A DNA stretch of 64,000 nucleotides from Asparagopsis taxiformis (taxonomy: Eukaryota > Rhodophyta > Florideophyceae > Bonnemaisoniales > Bonnemaisoniaceae), in NCBI GenBank assembly GCA_030407315.1, contig JALQPE010002265.1, forward strand, positions 117,076-181,075. The letters run 5' to 3'. The translations under genes were made by a program, and so were the position numbers. This document shows positions 19,643 through 28,479 of this stretch, in pieces. Within the stretch, counting starts at the first letter, position 1. Every line of letters starts with the position of its first letter. The notes below the pieces were generated by a model that saw nothing but the letters and a program-made list of their open reading frames with translations, had not been told where the DNA came from and did not search any database.

Positions 19643-21271
19643 CTAGAAAGCGTCCTGATTACCACCGAGATTCATACCGCCGAACGGCGTCATAAGATCG
19701 GCTTGCCCTGCCGGTTGTTGCATTGGCATTTGTTGCTGCGGGTTGACGGCTTGAGCCATTGGCATGCCCATTCCATTCTGCATGCCCATACCCTGCATAC
19801 CCATACCTGCGCCCTGCATGCCCATATCCATGCCGCCCGGCATACCCATACCCATACCGCCCGGCATGCCCATACCCATGCCGCCCGGCATGCCCATGCC
19901 ACCCACCATTCCCATGCCGCCTGGCATACCCATGGCTCCTTGCCCCATCATGGCACCTTGACCAAATTGAGTGCCGGCGGCGCCGAGCTGCGGGAAGCGA
20001 CCGGCCAGTGTTCCTACGGGACCCATTTGCTCCGGCATTTCACCAGGCATGTTTGCAAAATCGGCCGCAGTTGCAACTGGTTCAGGTTCACCCATGAGGT
20101 CTGGAAAAGTGTTGATATCAGTTCCAAATGCAGTTGCACCCAATGCATTGGGATCAACAGGTACGACTGCCCTGGATGTGATGTCTGCTACTTCATCAGC
20201 ACTTTCCTCTCCCTCCTCTTCCGAATCTTCCTCCTCGTCAGAATCATCCTTCTTCTTTTTCGACTTCTTTTTCTTGTCCTTCTTCGACTTTGACGATTTT
20301 TTGGATTTCTTCTTCGAGCTCTTCTTTGACTTTCTCCTTCTTTCCTCCTCCTCACTATCATCTTCCTCATCGCTTTCATCCTCAGTGGTGTCATCATCTT
20401 CTTCACTATCCTCCTCTTCCTCCGTGATGTCATCCTCAGTGTCATCCTCAGAATCGTCGTCACTGTCCTGCTGTCTCTTCTTCTTTGTCTTTTTAGCTTT
20501 CTTTGCCTTCTTCTTCTTAGCGGCCTTAATTCTTCGGCGCTCCTCTTCCTCGCTGTCATCATCTTCATCGTCATCATACGACCTCCTGGACGGCTTGACA
20601 GCAGCGAGCGGTTTCACACCGGCATAAGCCTCCATTTTCTTTGTGTATGCCTTGGACGGATTGGACGGCGGACGATAGGTGTCATAGGCGCTGTAATCAT
20701 TCTTGGGCTCCCGTTCGCGCGGGGCATCGCGACGGCCACGATAGGTATCATAGGGATTGAGAGGTCTACGATCCGAAGAGGTGGGTCTGTACGTATCGTA
20801 GGCACTGGCGGAAGACGGGGGCGCTGTGGGGCGGTATGTATCGTATGCACTCCGACGGGAATCGTCGCGGCCGGACGGTCGATAGGTATCGTAAGCGCTA
20901 GACGCACCAGAAGGTTTGTAGGTATCATAGGCGGAGGATCGAGAGTTGGAGGCATTACCGTGAAGGTCGGGCGGTCTATAGGTTTCGTATGCGGATGATG
21001 GTGCTGGACGGGGTGCACGTGTTGCATACGGATCCCTTTCAACTCTGCGCGGACGGTCTCTGTCATCTAATTCACGACGACGGTCGTCTCTTTCTCTGTC
21101 GCGTTGTTCATAGTCGCGGTCTCGGTCTCGGTCTCGCTCACGGTCCCGTTCGCGGTCTCGTTCACGGTCTCGTTCACGGTTTCGGTCACGGTCGCGGTCG
21201 CGGTCTTCGTATGCTGCGTAGCCACCGGTGCGACGCGGCGCACGAGATTCATAGTCGTCGTATCGAGACAT
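19643..21271 (-). CDS. Low-complexity protein with YDTYRP repeats; ArfGAP-less look-alike of its neighbour
   Basis: The protein is 542 residues from the ATG at 21271 (MSRYDDYESR); the frame runs on upstream without an ATG. In order: a block of Arg-Asp/Arg-Glu dipeptides (about 25-60); seven copies of a (S/N)(A/P)Y(D/E)TY(R/K)P-like motif (about 85-200); a lysine-and-acid block of KKxKK and EEDD runs (about 230-360); and a tail with MPGGMGMG repeats ending MTPFGGMNLGG. There is no recognisable globular domain. Order and composition parallel the facing ArfGAP gene, including the MSRY start, but the GAP domain is absent. Evenly spaced tyrosines between charged blocks are the kind of sequence that forms condensates. 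Function is not known from the sequence. Confidence 0.8.
   Translation of the reverse strand: MSRYDDYESRAPRRTGGYAAYEDRDRDRDRNRERDRERDRERDRERDRDRDRDYEQRDRERDDRRRELDDRDRPRRVERDPYATRAPRPAPSSAYETYRPPDLHGNASNSRSSAYDTYKPSGASSAYDTYRPSGRDDSRRSAYDTYRPTAPPSSASAYDTYRPTSSDRRPLNPYDTYRGRRDAPREREPKNDYSAYDTYRPPSNPSKAYTKKMEAYAGVKPLAAVKPSRRSYDDDEDDDSEEEERRRIKAAKKKKAKKAKKTKKKRQQDSDDDSEDDTEDDITEEEEDSEEDDDTTEDESDEEDDSEEEERRRKSKKSSKKKSKKSSKSKKDKKKKSKKKKDDSDEEEDSEEEGEESADEVADITSRAVVPVDPNALGATAFGTDINTFPDLMGEPEPVATAADFANMPGEMPEQMGPVGTLAGRFPQLGAAGTQFGQGAMMGQGAMGMPGGMGMVGGMGMPGGMGMGMPGGMGMGMPGGMDMGMQGAGMGMQGMGMQNGMGMPMAQAVNPQQQMPMQQPAGQADLMTPFGGMNLGGNQDAF
19790..19940 (-). repeat. Imperfect tandem repeat coding Met-Gly-Met-Pro-Gly-Gly
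   Basis: Four to five degenerate copies of a unit containing GGCATGCCCATACCCATGCC on the plus strand, coding the MGMPGGMGM tail of the minus-strand gene. Confidence 0.7.
21118..21206 (-). repeat. Hexamer-type tandem repeat coding Arg-Asp/Arg-Glu
   Basis: About fourteen near-copies of a six-base unit of the type CGGTCT/CGTTCA on the plus strand. The repeat sits near the N-terminus of the partner protein and matches in type the repeat of the ArfGAP gene at 18141-18204. Confidence 0.7.
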
Positions 21272-21766
21272 TTGGCGGTGCTGTCTCGCAATTGCGATGG
21301 GGCCTGTGGATGCGACGGGGTGGACGGACGGATGGGAGTCGGGCTTTGTAGGAAATCGGACAGCTGGAGGTGCACTAGGATGGGACAATTGTAGTCGAAG
21401 AGGGCTGTAAGGAATTGAATGGAGAAATGTCGATTTTTTATACGCGCTGGAGGCTTGTCTTTGCAGCCAGCCATGTAATCGCACTGTTGCCTGCCATGAT
21501 GGATTATGTCATACAGATACGGAAATTGAAATATTTTCAGAATATTCATGTATCTGTTACCGACTGACACCGCTCTCTACTCATATGACCATGCTTCCTT
21601 TCAACACGTGTCCACACAAAATACCTCGGAAACAGCCAATCAAAACCATACATGTGCACTCTTTCCAATTTCCCAAAAAACAACCCTCGACTCGAGCGCA
21701 AACCGCAAGTATCCCACTTGCACGCTCACAACACCGCAGAACACTGCCCACCCTCCCAATGTACAA
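21272..21766. promoter_or_regulatory. Divergent promoter, low-complexity gene and SF3B4
   Basis: The 495 bp lie between divergent ATGs and contain a CCAATCA box at 21636-21642. An in-frame ATG for SF3B4 exists at 21548, but the 73 residues it would add have no counterpart in the family. Confidence 0.4.
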
Positions 21767-22732
21767 ATGGCAACCGTCCTCTCCAACCGCAATCCAACCG
21801 ATCGCAACGCCGACGCGACAGTGCACATCGGCCATCTCGACGAAAAGGTCTCCGACGCGCTCCTCTGGGAGCTAATGGTACAAGCCGCACCAGTGCGTCA
21901 TGTCTACATTCCGCGCGATCGCATAACCGGCGCCCATTTCGGCTATGCCTTTTGTGAATTCCACACCCCACAAGACGCCCATTACGCCGCCAAGATTCTG
22001 CACATGACCCAGCTCTATTCCAAACCGATCCGCATCTCGCAGGCGACCACCGATCGTCGCAGCCAGGACGTCGGTGCCAACATATTCGTCGGCAATCTAT
22101 CCGAGGAAGCAGACGAGAAAACGCTCCACGACGCCTTCTCCGCCTTTGGTCCCATTGTGGATGCGCCCTACATCATGCGCGATCCTGCCACAAACCACTC
22201 CAAGCGATTCGCTTTCATCAAGTTTGGCGCCTTCGAGCACTCCGACGCCGCCATCCAGGCCATGGACGGCCAGTATATCTGCAACGTCCCCATTGTTGTT
22301 CAGTACGCTTTCAAAAAGGACGGCGATAGACGCGAGCGACATGGCTCGTCGGCGGAGCGTATACTCGCCGCGCGTGCCGCCGAGGCCACAGCTCATGCCC
22401 CTGTTCTGCGTCCCCATCTTCATTTTGCTGATAGACCCGCCAGTGAGATGCGCAAGCAGCAGCATGTCTATCAACAACAACCCGCCATGCCCAATTGGCA
22501 GCGCGCTATGCCCCCCAATGCGCCCTATCCGTATCCGCCCTATGCGCAGCAGTTTGCTTATCCACAGCCGCCTCCGACAACCCAGTTGGGTTGGTCGCAA
22601 GCGAGGCAGTTTACGCGACCGCCGAAAAATCAACAGCCCTATCCTGTGTATAAGCCGATGCACAATGTTGATGCTATGCCACCGCAACTACTTGATGATG
22701 ACACTGCGCCGCCGCCGCCCTCCGCTCAATGA
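21767..22732 (+). CDS. SF3B4: Splicing factor SF3B subunit 4 (SAP49)
   Basis: U2 snRNP protein that contacts pre-mRNA just upstream of the branch point and binds SF3B2. The 321-residue product from the ATG at 21767 opens in the family manner with NADATVHIGHLDEKVSDALLWEL. RRM1 occupies about residues 15-90 (RNP2 VHIGHL, RNP1 GYAFCEF). RRM2 occupies about 103-180 (RNP2 IFVGNL, RNP1 RFAFIKF). They are joined by the characteristic QDVGANIF linker and followed by YAFKKDGDRRERHGSSAERILAA, a block almost invariant in SF3B4. The C-terminus is Pro/Tyr/Gln rich, like the proline-rich tail of the human protein but shorter. Start chosen by this alignment. It converges on NOG2, 68 bp between stops. Confidence 0.95.
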   Translation: MATVLSNRNPTDRNADATVHIGHLDEKVSDALLWELMVQAAPVRHVYIPRDRITGAHFGYAFCEFHTPQDAHYAAKILHMTQLYSKPIRISQATTDRRSQDVGANIFVGNLSEEADEKTLHDAFSAFGPIVDAPYIMRDPATNHSKRFAFIKFGAFEHSDAAIQAMDGQYICNVPIVVQYAFKKDGDRRERHGSSAERILAARAAEATAHAPVLRPHLHFADRPASEMRKQQHVYQQQPAMPNWQRAMPPNAPYPYPPYAQQFAYPQPPPTTQLGWSQARQFTRPPKNQQPYPVYKPMHNVDAMPPQLLDDDTAPPPPSAQ

Positions 22733-22800
22733 CTGCACGATCTAACTTTGCACAAAGTATAAACACGACATTAAGTTCATTTACATCCAAAACCACTGTT

Positions 22801-24471
22801 TTAATTCTCGCCATCGCTGTCTACGGGAACTTCGCCGTCGAGCAATTCTGAAACCTTCAGTTTGTTGATATTCTCATGCTTGATTTTCACACCCGCAGAT
22901 TCTGCATCTTCCGTTCCCTCGCCAGTTTCGTCAGCCTTCCCCATGTCGCCATCGACATCATCCTCCTCTCCTTCGACGATCTTTTCATCTGGAGGCGCCA
23001 CAAACCACGGCAGCTTTCCTCGTTGAAAGTCATTCAAAACCATGCGCCCCACCGTATTTACATCTGGCTCTCCCCTCTTGAGTAGTTTACCAGACTTGCG
23101 AGCCAGTTGCTCCAGAAAATCGTCTGGTCTTTCCCAGTCCTGAATGCCATATGTGTTCACAATATATTTCTTTTCCACCCGCTCCAAAAGTGCAGGGATA
23201 TATTCCGCCGCCATCCCACGCAACGATTCGATTCGCACAACCCCCTTCAAAATCGCCTCAGATTCTGAATTGCGCGTCGAATCATGCACCACACCAGGAC
23301 AATCTACCAGAAAGATTGATCTGAACAGTGTCACATACTGCCAAACCTTTGTTTCGCCAGGTATAGGTGCTACTTTTGAAACCTTCTTCCCTCTCAAAGT
23401 ATTGATGACACTCGACTTGCCAACATTAGGATACCCAACAAGTCCACACGAAATAGACTTTTTCTCACGATGCAGTACCTTGAACTGGCGCAGGAGATTG
23501 ATGAGCGACCCTTTCCCGAAAGCATTCGTTAAACTAGAATGGAAAATCAAAGTTGGATACTCACGAGACAAAACGCGCAACCATCGGGAAGATACCCACG
23601 TTGGAACGAGATCTGCTTTGTTGAGAAGAAAAACCATGTGCTTATGCTTGCACTGGCGCTTCATGAAATTCTCCAGGTACTTGCAACGAGTGCCCATTGG
23701 ATCACGCGCATCAAGCACCTGAATGACAACATCACTGGAATCCACAACCTTATGCAACTCGCCCCAGATACGGCGACTCTGGCCCTTGTCAAAAACGCGC
23801 TCCCTATCTGCATTTTTCATATCATCAAAGCGCAATCCCTCCTTAGCATCCGGATCGGGTGCCGCCTGTGCAGCGATAAGCTTTGCACGTTGCTCTGCTT
23901 CAATTTCCTTCTTCTCGATCTCCTCGTCGAACCGCTTATTATTCTCCTCGGCACGCGCCACGAGCTGTTCTAGCGAATTGGTAGGCAATTTCGGTCTCTT
24001 TCTGCGTCGTTTTTGCGAAAAAGTCTCCTCAAAGGGCTCATTGGCCAGAAGCCCAATTTGCGAGCCGGCAAGCGCACGCTGTTCAGTATCGGTTTCGGCG
24101 ATGAGTCCCATCGGCAATCTATTCTGCTTGAGCAGCACCGAGTACGGGTCGGCTTGGGCCTTTGTAATGGCGTCTCGGAATCGCGTGAGGTCCTTTTGCT
24201 CCACAACTCGCGTGTTTCCAAACCACTTTCGGTTGGGAGCTGTGCGACCAGCGCCAACCTCCGGCGTGGTACTGGTGAGATCTCCGGCGTCCTTGATGAT
24301 TTTTCCGTCGCGGTCACGCTTGTGCGACTTGGTTTTGTACATGTGCAAACGCTTTACGGTTGATCTGTCGCGACCGTGGCCAAACTTGGAAGTGCCGCGA
24401 GTGACATCCATGGAATGACGCGGCATGGTGCCGTTGACACCCGCTGTGAGCTTCGGCTTGACTTTCGGCAT
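22801..24471 (-). CDS. NOG2: Nucleolar GTPase NOG2/GNL2, 60S ribosome assembly
   Basis: A GTPase that acts on pre-60S particles in the nucleolus and nucleoplasm and blocks premature nuclear export. At 556 residues it opens with the NGP1NT region (MPKVKPKLTAG, a basic stretch, then RKWFGNTRVV and DPYSVLLKQNRLPMGL). The GTPase fold is circularly permuted, with motifs in the order G4 LLNKADLVP (about 282), G1 GYPNVGKSS (about 347), G3 DCPGV (about 390). This is the hallmark of the YlqF/YawG family. The C-terminus contains DVNTVGRMVLNDFQRGKLPW, specific to NOG2, then an acidic tail. An ATG start with a short leader. High confidence. Confidence 0.95.
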   Translation of the reverse strand: MPKVKPKLTAGVNGTMPRHSMDVTRGTSKFGHGRDRSTVKRLHMYKTKSHKRDRDGKIIKDAGDLTSTTPEVGAGRTAPNRKWFGNTRVVEQKDLTRFRDAITKAQADPYSVLLKQNRLPMGLIAETDTEQRALAGSQIGLLANEPFEETFSQKRRRKRPKLPTNSLEQLVARAEENNKRFDEEIEKKEIEAEQRAKLIAAQAAPDPDAKEGLRFDDMKNADRERVFDKGQSRRIWGELHKVVDSSDVVIQVLDARDPMGTRCKYLENFMKRQCKHKHMVFLLNKADLVPTWVSSRWLRVLSREYPTLIFHSSLTNAFGKGSLINLLRQFKVLHREKKSISCGLVGYPNVGKSSVINTLRGKKVSKVAPIPGETKVWQYVTLFRSIFLVDCPGVVHDSTRNSESEAILKGVVRIESLRGMAAEYIPALLERVEKKYIVNTYGIQDWERPDDFLEQLARKSGKLLKRGEPDVNTVGRMVLNDFQRGKLPWFVAPPDEKIVEGEEDDVDGDMGKADETGEGTEDAESAGVKIKHENINKLKVSELLDGEVPVDSDGEN

Positions 24472-25171
24472 CTTGGACAGTTTTTGCTAGAGGAAAGGGT
24501 CGATTGAAGGTGGTGTTTGTGTAAATGTGGCAAATGATGGACTGACTAGCTAGAATTGGCTGGTGATGAGGTGAGATTCGGGGCGGATGTTCGTAGCGCG
24601 ATAGGCCATCGTCGTTGACTCTGTAGACAAATTGGTGTTGAAAATAGGAGAACGAAATAATTTGACTTTCTGAAAATAAGGTAGAAATCACATGAAACTA
24701 CGTGTCATGGTACTCTGGGATATGCTACCAGCCACTGGTGCCGGCCATGTCGTTTGTGGTCGACTTTAGCCTTACAGAAAGAAAATCCAAACATTACAGC
24801 TCAACTTTGATTTGGGGACATCCATATCTTTGTCATCGCAGATATATTGTCTGTTCACATTAGTCCATACAGAATGCAACACGGGTTTGCAAATACAACA
24901 TGAATGGCTGCCACCATTCACCGACGACGGTTGATAGATTGCATTGTGTTTTCATTCGCTGTACACAGTCATTAACCCTAAATGTAGATTTGCAATCCTA
25001 CAGGCCCTCAAGTCTCCATTCGAACACGCGCATGAACATGGACTATAAAGCATGGAACCATATTCACTACGTTCAAAATCCGCGACTCCCAGACTCATCT
25101 AGTTGCTGTTCGACAATCAACCCGTACCATCTCAGTTGCAAACATCGTCAGTCAACACATTCGTCACCAAC
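24472..25171. promoter_or_regulatory. Divergent promoter, NOG2 and a small membrane protein
   Basis: The 700 bp include a TATA-like box CTATAAAG at 25043-25050, about 120 bp before the next plus-strand ATG. Only short frames occur, none convincing. Confidence 0.35.
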
Positions 25172-25378
25172 ATGACGCAGAACGCTGGTATCATCGCCGG
25201 TATCTCCGCCACTGTGGTCGTTGTAGCTTCGACCATTATCGACCGTTCCATTCGACAGGGCAAGCAGTCCAAGGCGCCAAATAGGTCTGAGACTCGTACA
25301 CGCACCATACCCATCCCAAGTGCTAGTCGGGAGACGCCGTTTGTAACCGGCAACATGGTACTTGCAACCAATCTCTAA
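25172..25378 (+). CDS. Putative 68-residue single-pass membrane protein
   Basis: From the ATG at 25172 (context ACCAACATGA) the frame encodes MTQNAGIIAGISATVVVVAS followed by a basic Ser/Thr/Arg-rich tail. Residues 6-22 are one hydrophobic segment with positive charge on its C-terminal side. The TATA-like box about 120 bp upstream supports a real short gene. A longer open frame begins at 25103 without an ATG. No family is recognised. It could also be a chance frame, since its codon use is unremarkable. Confidence 0.42.
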   Translation: MTQNAGIIAGISATVVVVASTIIDRSIRQGKQSKAPNRSETRTRTIPIPSASRETPFVTGNMVLATNL

Positions 25379-25513
25379 ACGCTTTGTTTCTTGTAACAGT
25401 TATTCTATCGCTTTATGTATCATATAAATTTCACCGTGGGAACCGACCATTCACTTTGCAAATAACCGCGTGCCCGTCTACTATCAACATGAGTTACTTA
25501 TCTATGAACATGC

Positions 25514-26491
25514 TCACATTGTACTTGCAGACACCTCCACACGCCGTCTGCCGCCCCAGCCAAACGTCGTGCTACTGGCCGATCCAGAGCTCGTTTTGGA
25601 CCAGTTTCTGACCGGAATGGAGTGGTCCTCGGACAGCTCGCAGTTATCAGGCAGTGGTGGACGTCCAGAAGTAGGTTTTACCCCGTTAGGATTCAACTGA
25701 GCGTCTCGGGATATTTCGTCAACGGCCGCAACCGGGTACACGAAACGACGCAGAATTCCCCTTACAAAATGCATGGCCGCAACGGATAGTAAGAGAGCGA
25801 TGAGCATCGCGTACCATAAGGTCATCGTGATGAGCAGATAGTTTGATAGATTACCTTGTTGAAGGATTGCTTTGAAAAATGGATCACGGGTAACACGCAG
25901 TTTTAACACCGCGTCTGCAATTTGGACGTGACTAGAATGTAATGTGATTGACAATTGGTGCAGAACGACTGGGTGCTGAGGTAGTGTACGGGCGTCAAAG
26001 TGCAATATTTGCTTTTCAAAGTGCTGGTATTCTGAGACGAGACCGAGCAGTAGAGGAAGAGATAAGACGACGGCTCGAATTGCTCTTTGCACTTGGGATC
26101 GATAGTAGAGTGAAAACTGAGCGGCACCCTGCGCAAGGCATAATTGTTGGTCATCGGCGGAGGAAGTTACATACTGGCCAGAAAGCAGTGCTGAGATTTG
26201 AAAGACTGAGTTGTCGAGATTGATATTTGATTCAGGCAATGAGAGTTGTAGAGAAGCCTTTAGATCTTTCACAGAACGGAGGCCGTGGATGTTGTGCAAA
26301 GGGATGTTGGCTTGTTGCAGTGAGCAAGTCGAGTTGGTTTTAAAAAAGAAGTGGTGTGTGTGATGTGGTCGTGTCGAATAGACATGTTGAATGAAAAAGG
26401 CGGTGGTGGTGAGGGTAGCTGAAAGGGCGAGTAGGGAGAGTGCGGTTGTGCAAAAAGCGAGAGCGCGGAATAGATATTGAGAGGTTGCCAT
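25514..26491 (-). CDS. Seipin (lipid-droplet assembly, ER membrane)
   Basis: ER membrane protein that forms ring oligomers at lipid-droplet contact sites and controls droplet growth. At 325 residues it has two membrane segments, about 12-34 and 222-246. Between them lies the lumenal seipin fold, beginning with the conserved F(F)xTNSTCSLQQANIPL motif. It continues through LQLSLPESNINLDNSVFQIS, the FSLYYRSQVQRAIRAVV strand-helix and the membrane-near hydrophobic helix LPLLLGLVSEYQHFEKQIL. The beta-sandwich ends with LSITLHSSHVQIADAVLKLR. The C-terminal cytosolic tail is short and Ser-rich. The start is the ATG at 26491. A second minus-strand frame upstream may hide an N-terminal extension but is not joined by an obvious intron. 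Converges with the small protein upstream, 135 bp apart. Confidence 0.88.
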   Translation of the reverse strand: MATSQYLFRALAFCTTALSLLALSATLTTTAFFIQHVYSTRPHHTHHFFFKTNSTCSLQQANIPLHNIHGLRSVKDLKASLQLSLPESNINLDNSVFQISALLSGQYVTSSADDQQLCLAQGAAQFSLYYRSQVQRAIRAVVLSLPLLLGLVSEYQHFEKQILHFDARTLPQHPVVLHQLSITLHSSHVQIADAVLKLRVTRDPFFKAILQQGNLSNYLLITMTLWYAMLIALLLSVAAMHFVRGILRRFVYPVAAVDEISRDAQLNPNGVKPTSGRPPLPDNCELSEDHSIPVRNWSKTSSGSASSTTFGWGGRRRVEVSASTM

Positions 26492-27183
26492 GAATATTGT
26501 GGATGGCCGTGAGCAGCGAGTTGGGGCGGTCTGTTAGCATATTACTCGCGTACGGCACGCGAGCATGGTTGGGTTTGAGAGGATTTAGGACAGGTGTAGA
26601 AAAGAATACAGCAATGCAAGCGGAGTCGACAAGTGAGCTGGAATGGACACGTTGCATGACACGATGGAATCGTTGCACCAGAATTGCGAGACTAGTGCCA
26701 ACGCAGCGTTCGACTGGTGCAACTAGAGTGGGATGCGAGAGAATAAATTTGTGAAGCGTATGGCCAATTGGAGGCACCTGTGCAGGAGGTGCGCGCCGAC
26801 GATTGGACGAAAAAGCGGAGCTCACTGGTGCCCGAGGAATTGATGGCTGTAAACGGACGAGTGGCTGTGGGGCACGGGTGCATTCCATCGGTGCCAAGCC
26901 GACCAAGCGAGGGAACGGGTGGAGATTGCAGCAGATAGGGCATTGGGTTGTGCGCATAATTGGCCCAGTTGATACAGTAAGCGGCCATTGTTGAATGAAA
27001 ATCACACACGACGCATATAACAGCGAAATCAATTGGCCGATTCCCAAGTCTGAAAAGATGCGATACCTCACCGGAATCTTTGCTTTAGCCGCACGCTGTC
27101 CTTAATTATCGCTCGACCATTGAAAACAACCGTCAGCGGCAGACGCGATCCACGCACGCCGCGTCGCTGTCGCAAAATTCGCC
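26492..27183. promoter_or_regulatory. Divergent spacer, seipin and bZIP
   Basis: The 692 bp separate two divergent ATGs. A minus-strand frame is open from 27071 into the seipin gene in a different frame (ATGs at 26957 and 26888). It contains a plausible helical piece (LHKFILSHPTLVAPVERCVG) but matches no family, so it is left as unassigned leader sequence. Confidence 0.35.
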
Positions 27184-27714
27184 ATGTCCACGCCAACATG
27201 CAACGGTCTCGAAATGCTGCAAGCCGCATCCATAACGCTCGCCGCGTCGACGGGCACAGCGCCTCTGAGCGCGCTACTCAACCCGACGCCGGCGGGCGCG
27301 CCGGCGCCGCTACCGGCCGGTTTCGTGCTCGGCAAGGACGGAAAGCTCAAGAAGAAACGCGGACGCAAGCCGGCACCAGGTCTCACCGACGAGGATCGAC
27401 GTCAGGCGCGTCTACTCAAGAACCGTCGCACCGCTGAAATTTCACGTCGTCGCAAACTGGCACTGCTCAACCAACTGACCGATGAGCGCGATCGCGCACA
27501 AGCTGACGCCTCCCTTCTCAGACAGCATAATCAGTATCTCATTGAACGGCTCGCGCGCGCGCTCGGCCTCTCCGTCGAGGCGCTGCTCAACAAGGAAGCC
27601 GAATGTGCGCCGCCACCACTGTCCAGCTTGGCGCACTCGGACGTCTCGCGCGCCATTAGCTGCGTCGAGTCCGAGTCGGATCACAGTGTGAAGAAAGGTT
27701 TAAATATGAAGTGA
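27184..27714 (+). CDS. bZIP transcription factor with AT-hook-like motif
   Basis: The protein is 176 residues. Residues 56-63 (KKKRGRKP) resemble an AT-hook, a minor-groove binder. The basic region is at about 71-92 with the invariant spacing N80-x7-R88-x9-L98 (KNRRTAEISRRRK). The NRxxAxxSR signature resembles HAC1/XBP1 and HY5-like factors. The zipper is short: hydrophobic a/d positions at 98, 105, 112, 119 and 126 give about four heptads. The N-terminal 50 residues are Ala/Thr/Pro rich and the C-terminus is acidic and Ser-rich. Expected to bind DNA as a dimer in the nucleus. Target genes cannot be told. It converges on the next gene with 152 bp between stops. Confidence 0.88.
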   Translation: MSTPTCNGLEMLQAASITLAASTGTAPLSALLNPTPAGAPAPLPAGFVLGKDGKLKKKRGRKPAPGLTDEDRRQARLLKNRRTAEISRRRKLALLNQLTDERDRAQADASLLRQHNQYLIERLARALGLSVEALLNKEAECAPPPLSSLAHSDVSRAISCVESESDHSVKKGLNMK

Positions 27715-27866
27715 TGCGTATACGACGCTGGTGCCGAGCTACATGCACCGGCGTTTTCGTTACACCAGACGTGTCTTTTGGTACAATTTCTGTATATTTG
27801 TTATTGCTGCAACAATTTACGTACGAGTGTGTGTCATGTGTACCCTGTAAATCAATATTTTGCCAT

Positions 27867-28265
27867 CTACTCATCTACGACGCTCTGCGGGTAGACCACC
27901 AGGAACACGTACCACCATAGCACAACTGCGCCCGTGATCGCGCCCGCAATCACTCTTGTCCAACCCTCGCATATCGTCCATGATGCCGCTATCGTCCCGA
28001 TCCCCGTGCCGATGATTGTCCACGGTTGACACCAAGGCGGCTTCTCAGCGCTGTACACCTTTTGCGCATCTCGTAGAATGGTTACACCGTTTTTGCGCTC
28101 CGCCTCAGCTCGCACAATGTTGCGCACGCCGCCGCCATTTGCTCGCGATCGCATGTGCGTCGTCCGTAACATGCATCGGTTCCCCAGCAACGCATTTGCT
28201 GTCCGGAAAAATGTAGCCGGCTGCACGAAACCACACCCATTGTTCACAACGTGACGTGGTCCCAT
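27867..28265 (-). CDS. Small plastid-type two-helix membrane protein (resembles cyanobacterial DUF6737)
   Basis: The protein is 132 residues from the ATG at 28265. The first about 55 residues are rich in Arg, Asn, Ala and Thr with almost no acidic residues, as in a plastid or mitochondrial presequence. Two membrane helices follow, introduced by the motif KPPWCQPWTIIGTGIGTIA and then AGAITGAVVLWWYVFLVVYP. From memory the PWWCQPWSI motif followed by two helices and a WW-containing segment is the pattern of a cyanobacterial and algal family called DUF6737; this was not checked against a database. Function unknown. It shares a 214-bp divergent promoter with CysRS. Confidence 0.6.
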   Translation of the reverse strand: MGPRHVVNNGCGFVQPATFFRTANALLGNRCMLRTTHMRSRANGGGVRNIVRAEAERKNGVTILRDAQKVYSAEKPPWCQPWTIIGTGIGTIAASWTICEGWTRVIAGAITGAVVLWWYVFLVVYPQSVVDE

Positions 28266-28479
28266 GTGTCGCGACTTGCCGTTCGGTGCGCTTGACCGGC
28301 ACACCACGCTCTGATGTAATATGACGAGAAAATGAAAATCCACAAAAAATCATTATCTCGTTGACAAATCAACTCTCTCCGCATTGGCACGAGATCAAGC
28401 CAGATGCCACTGCTACCTGCCCGGCACATGTAACCCTCTTCTCTCAACATCACCCCAGCCCGATTCCCTCGTCATCAAC

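Noticed and set aside
19703..20627. Plus-strand frames rich in His/Thr/Ala or Ser/Phe opposite the low-complexity gene
   Set aside because: They are reverse readings of Met-Gly and Lys/Glu repeats.
21548..21766. N-terminal extension of SF3B4 from the ATG at 21548
   Set aside because: The added residues are unlike any SF3B4, while the ATG at 21767 matches the family start exactly.
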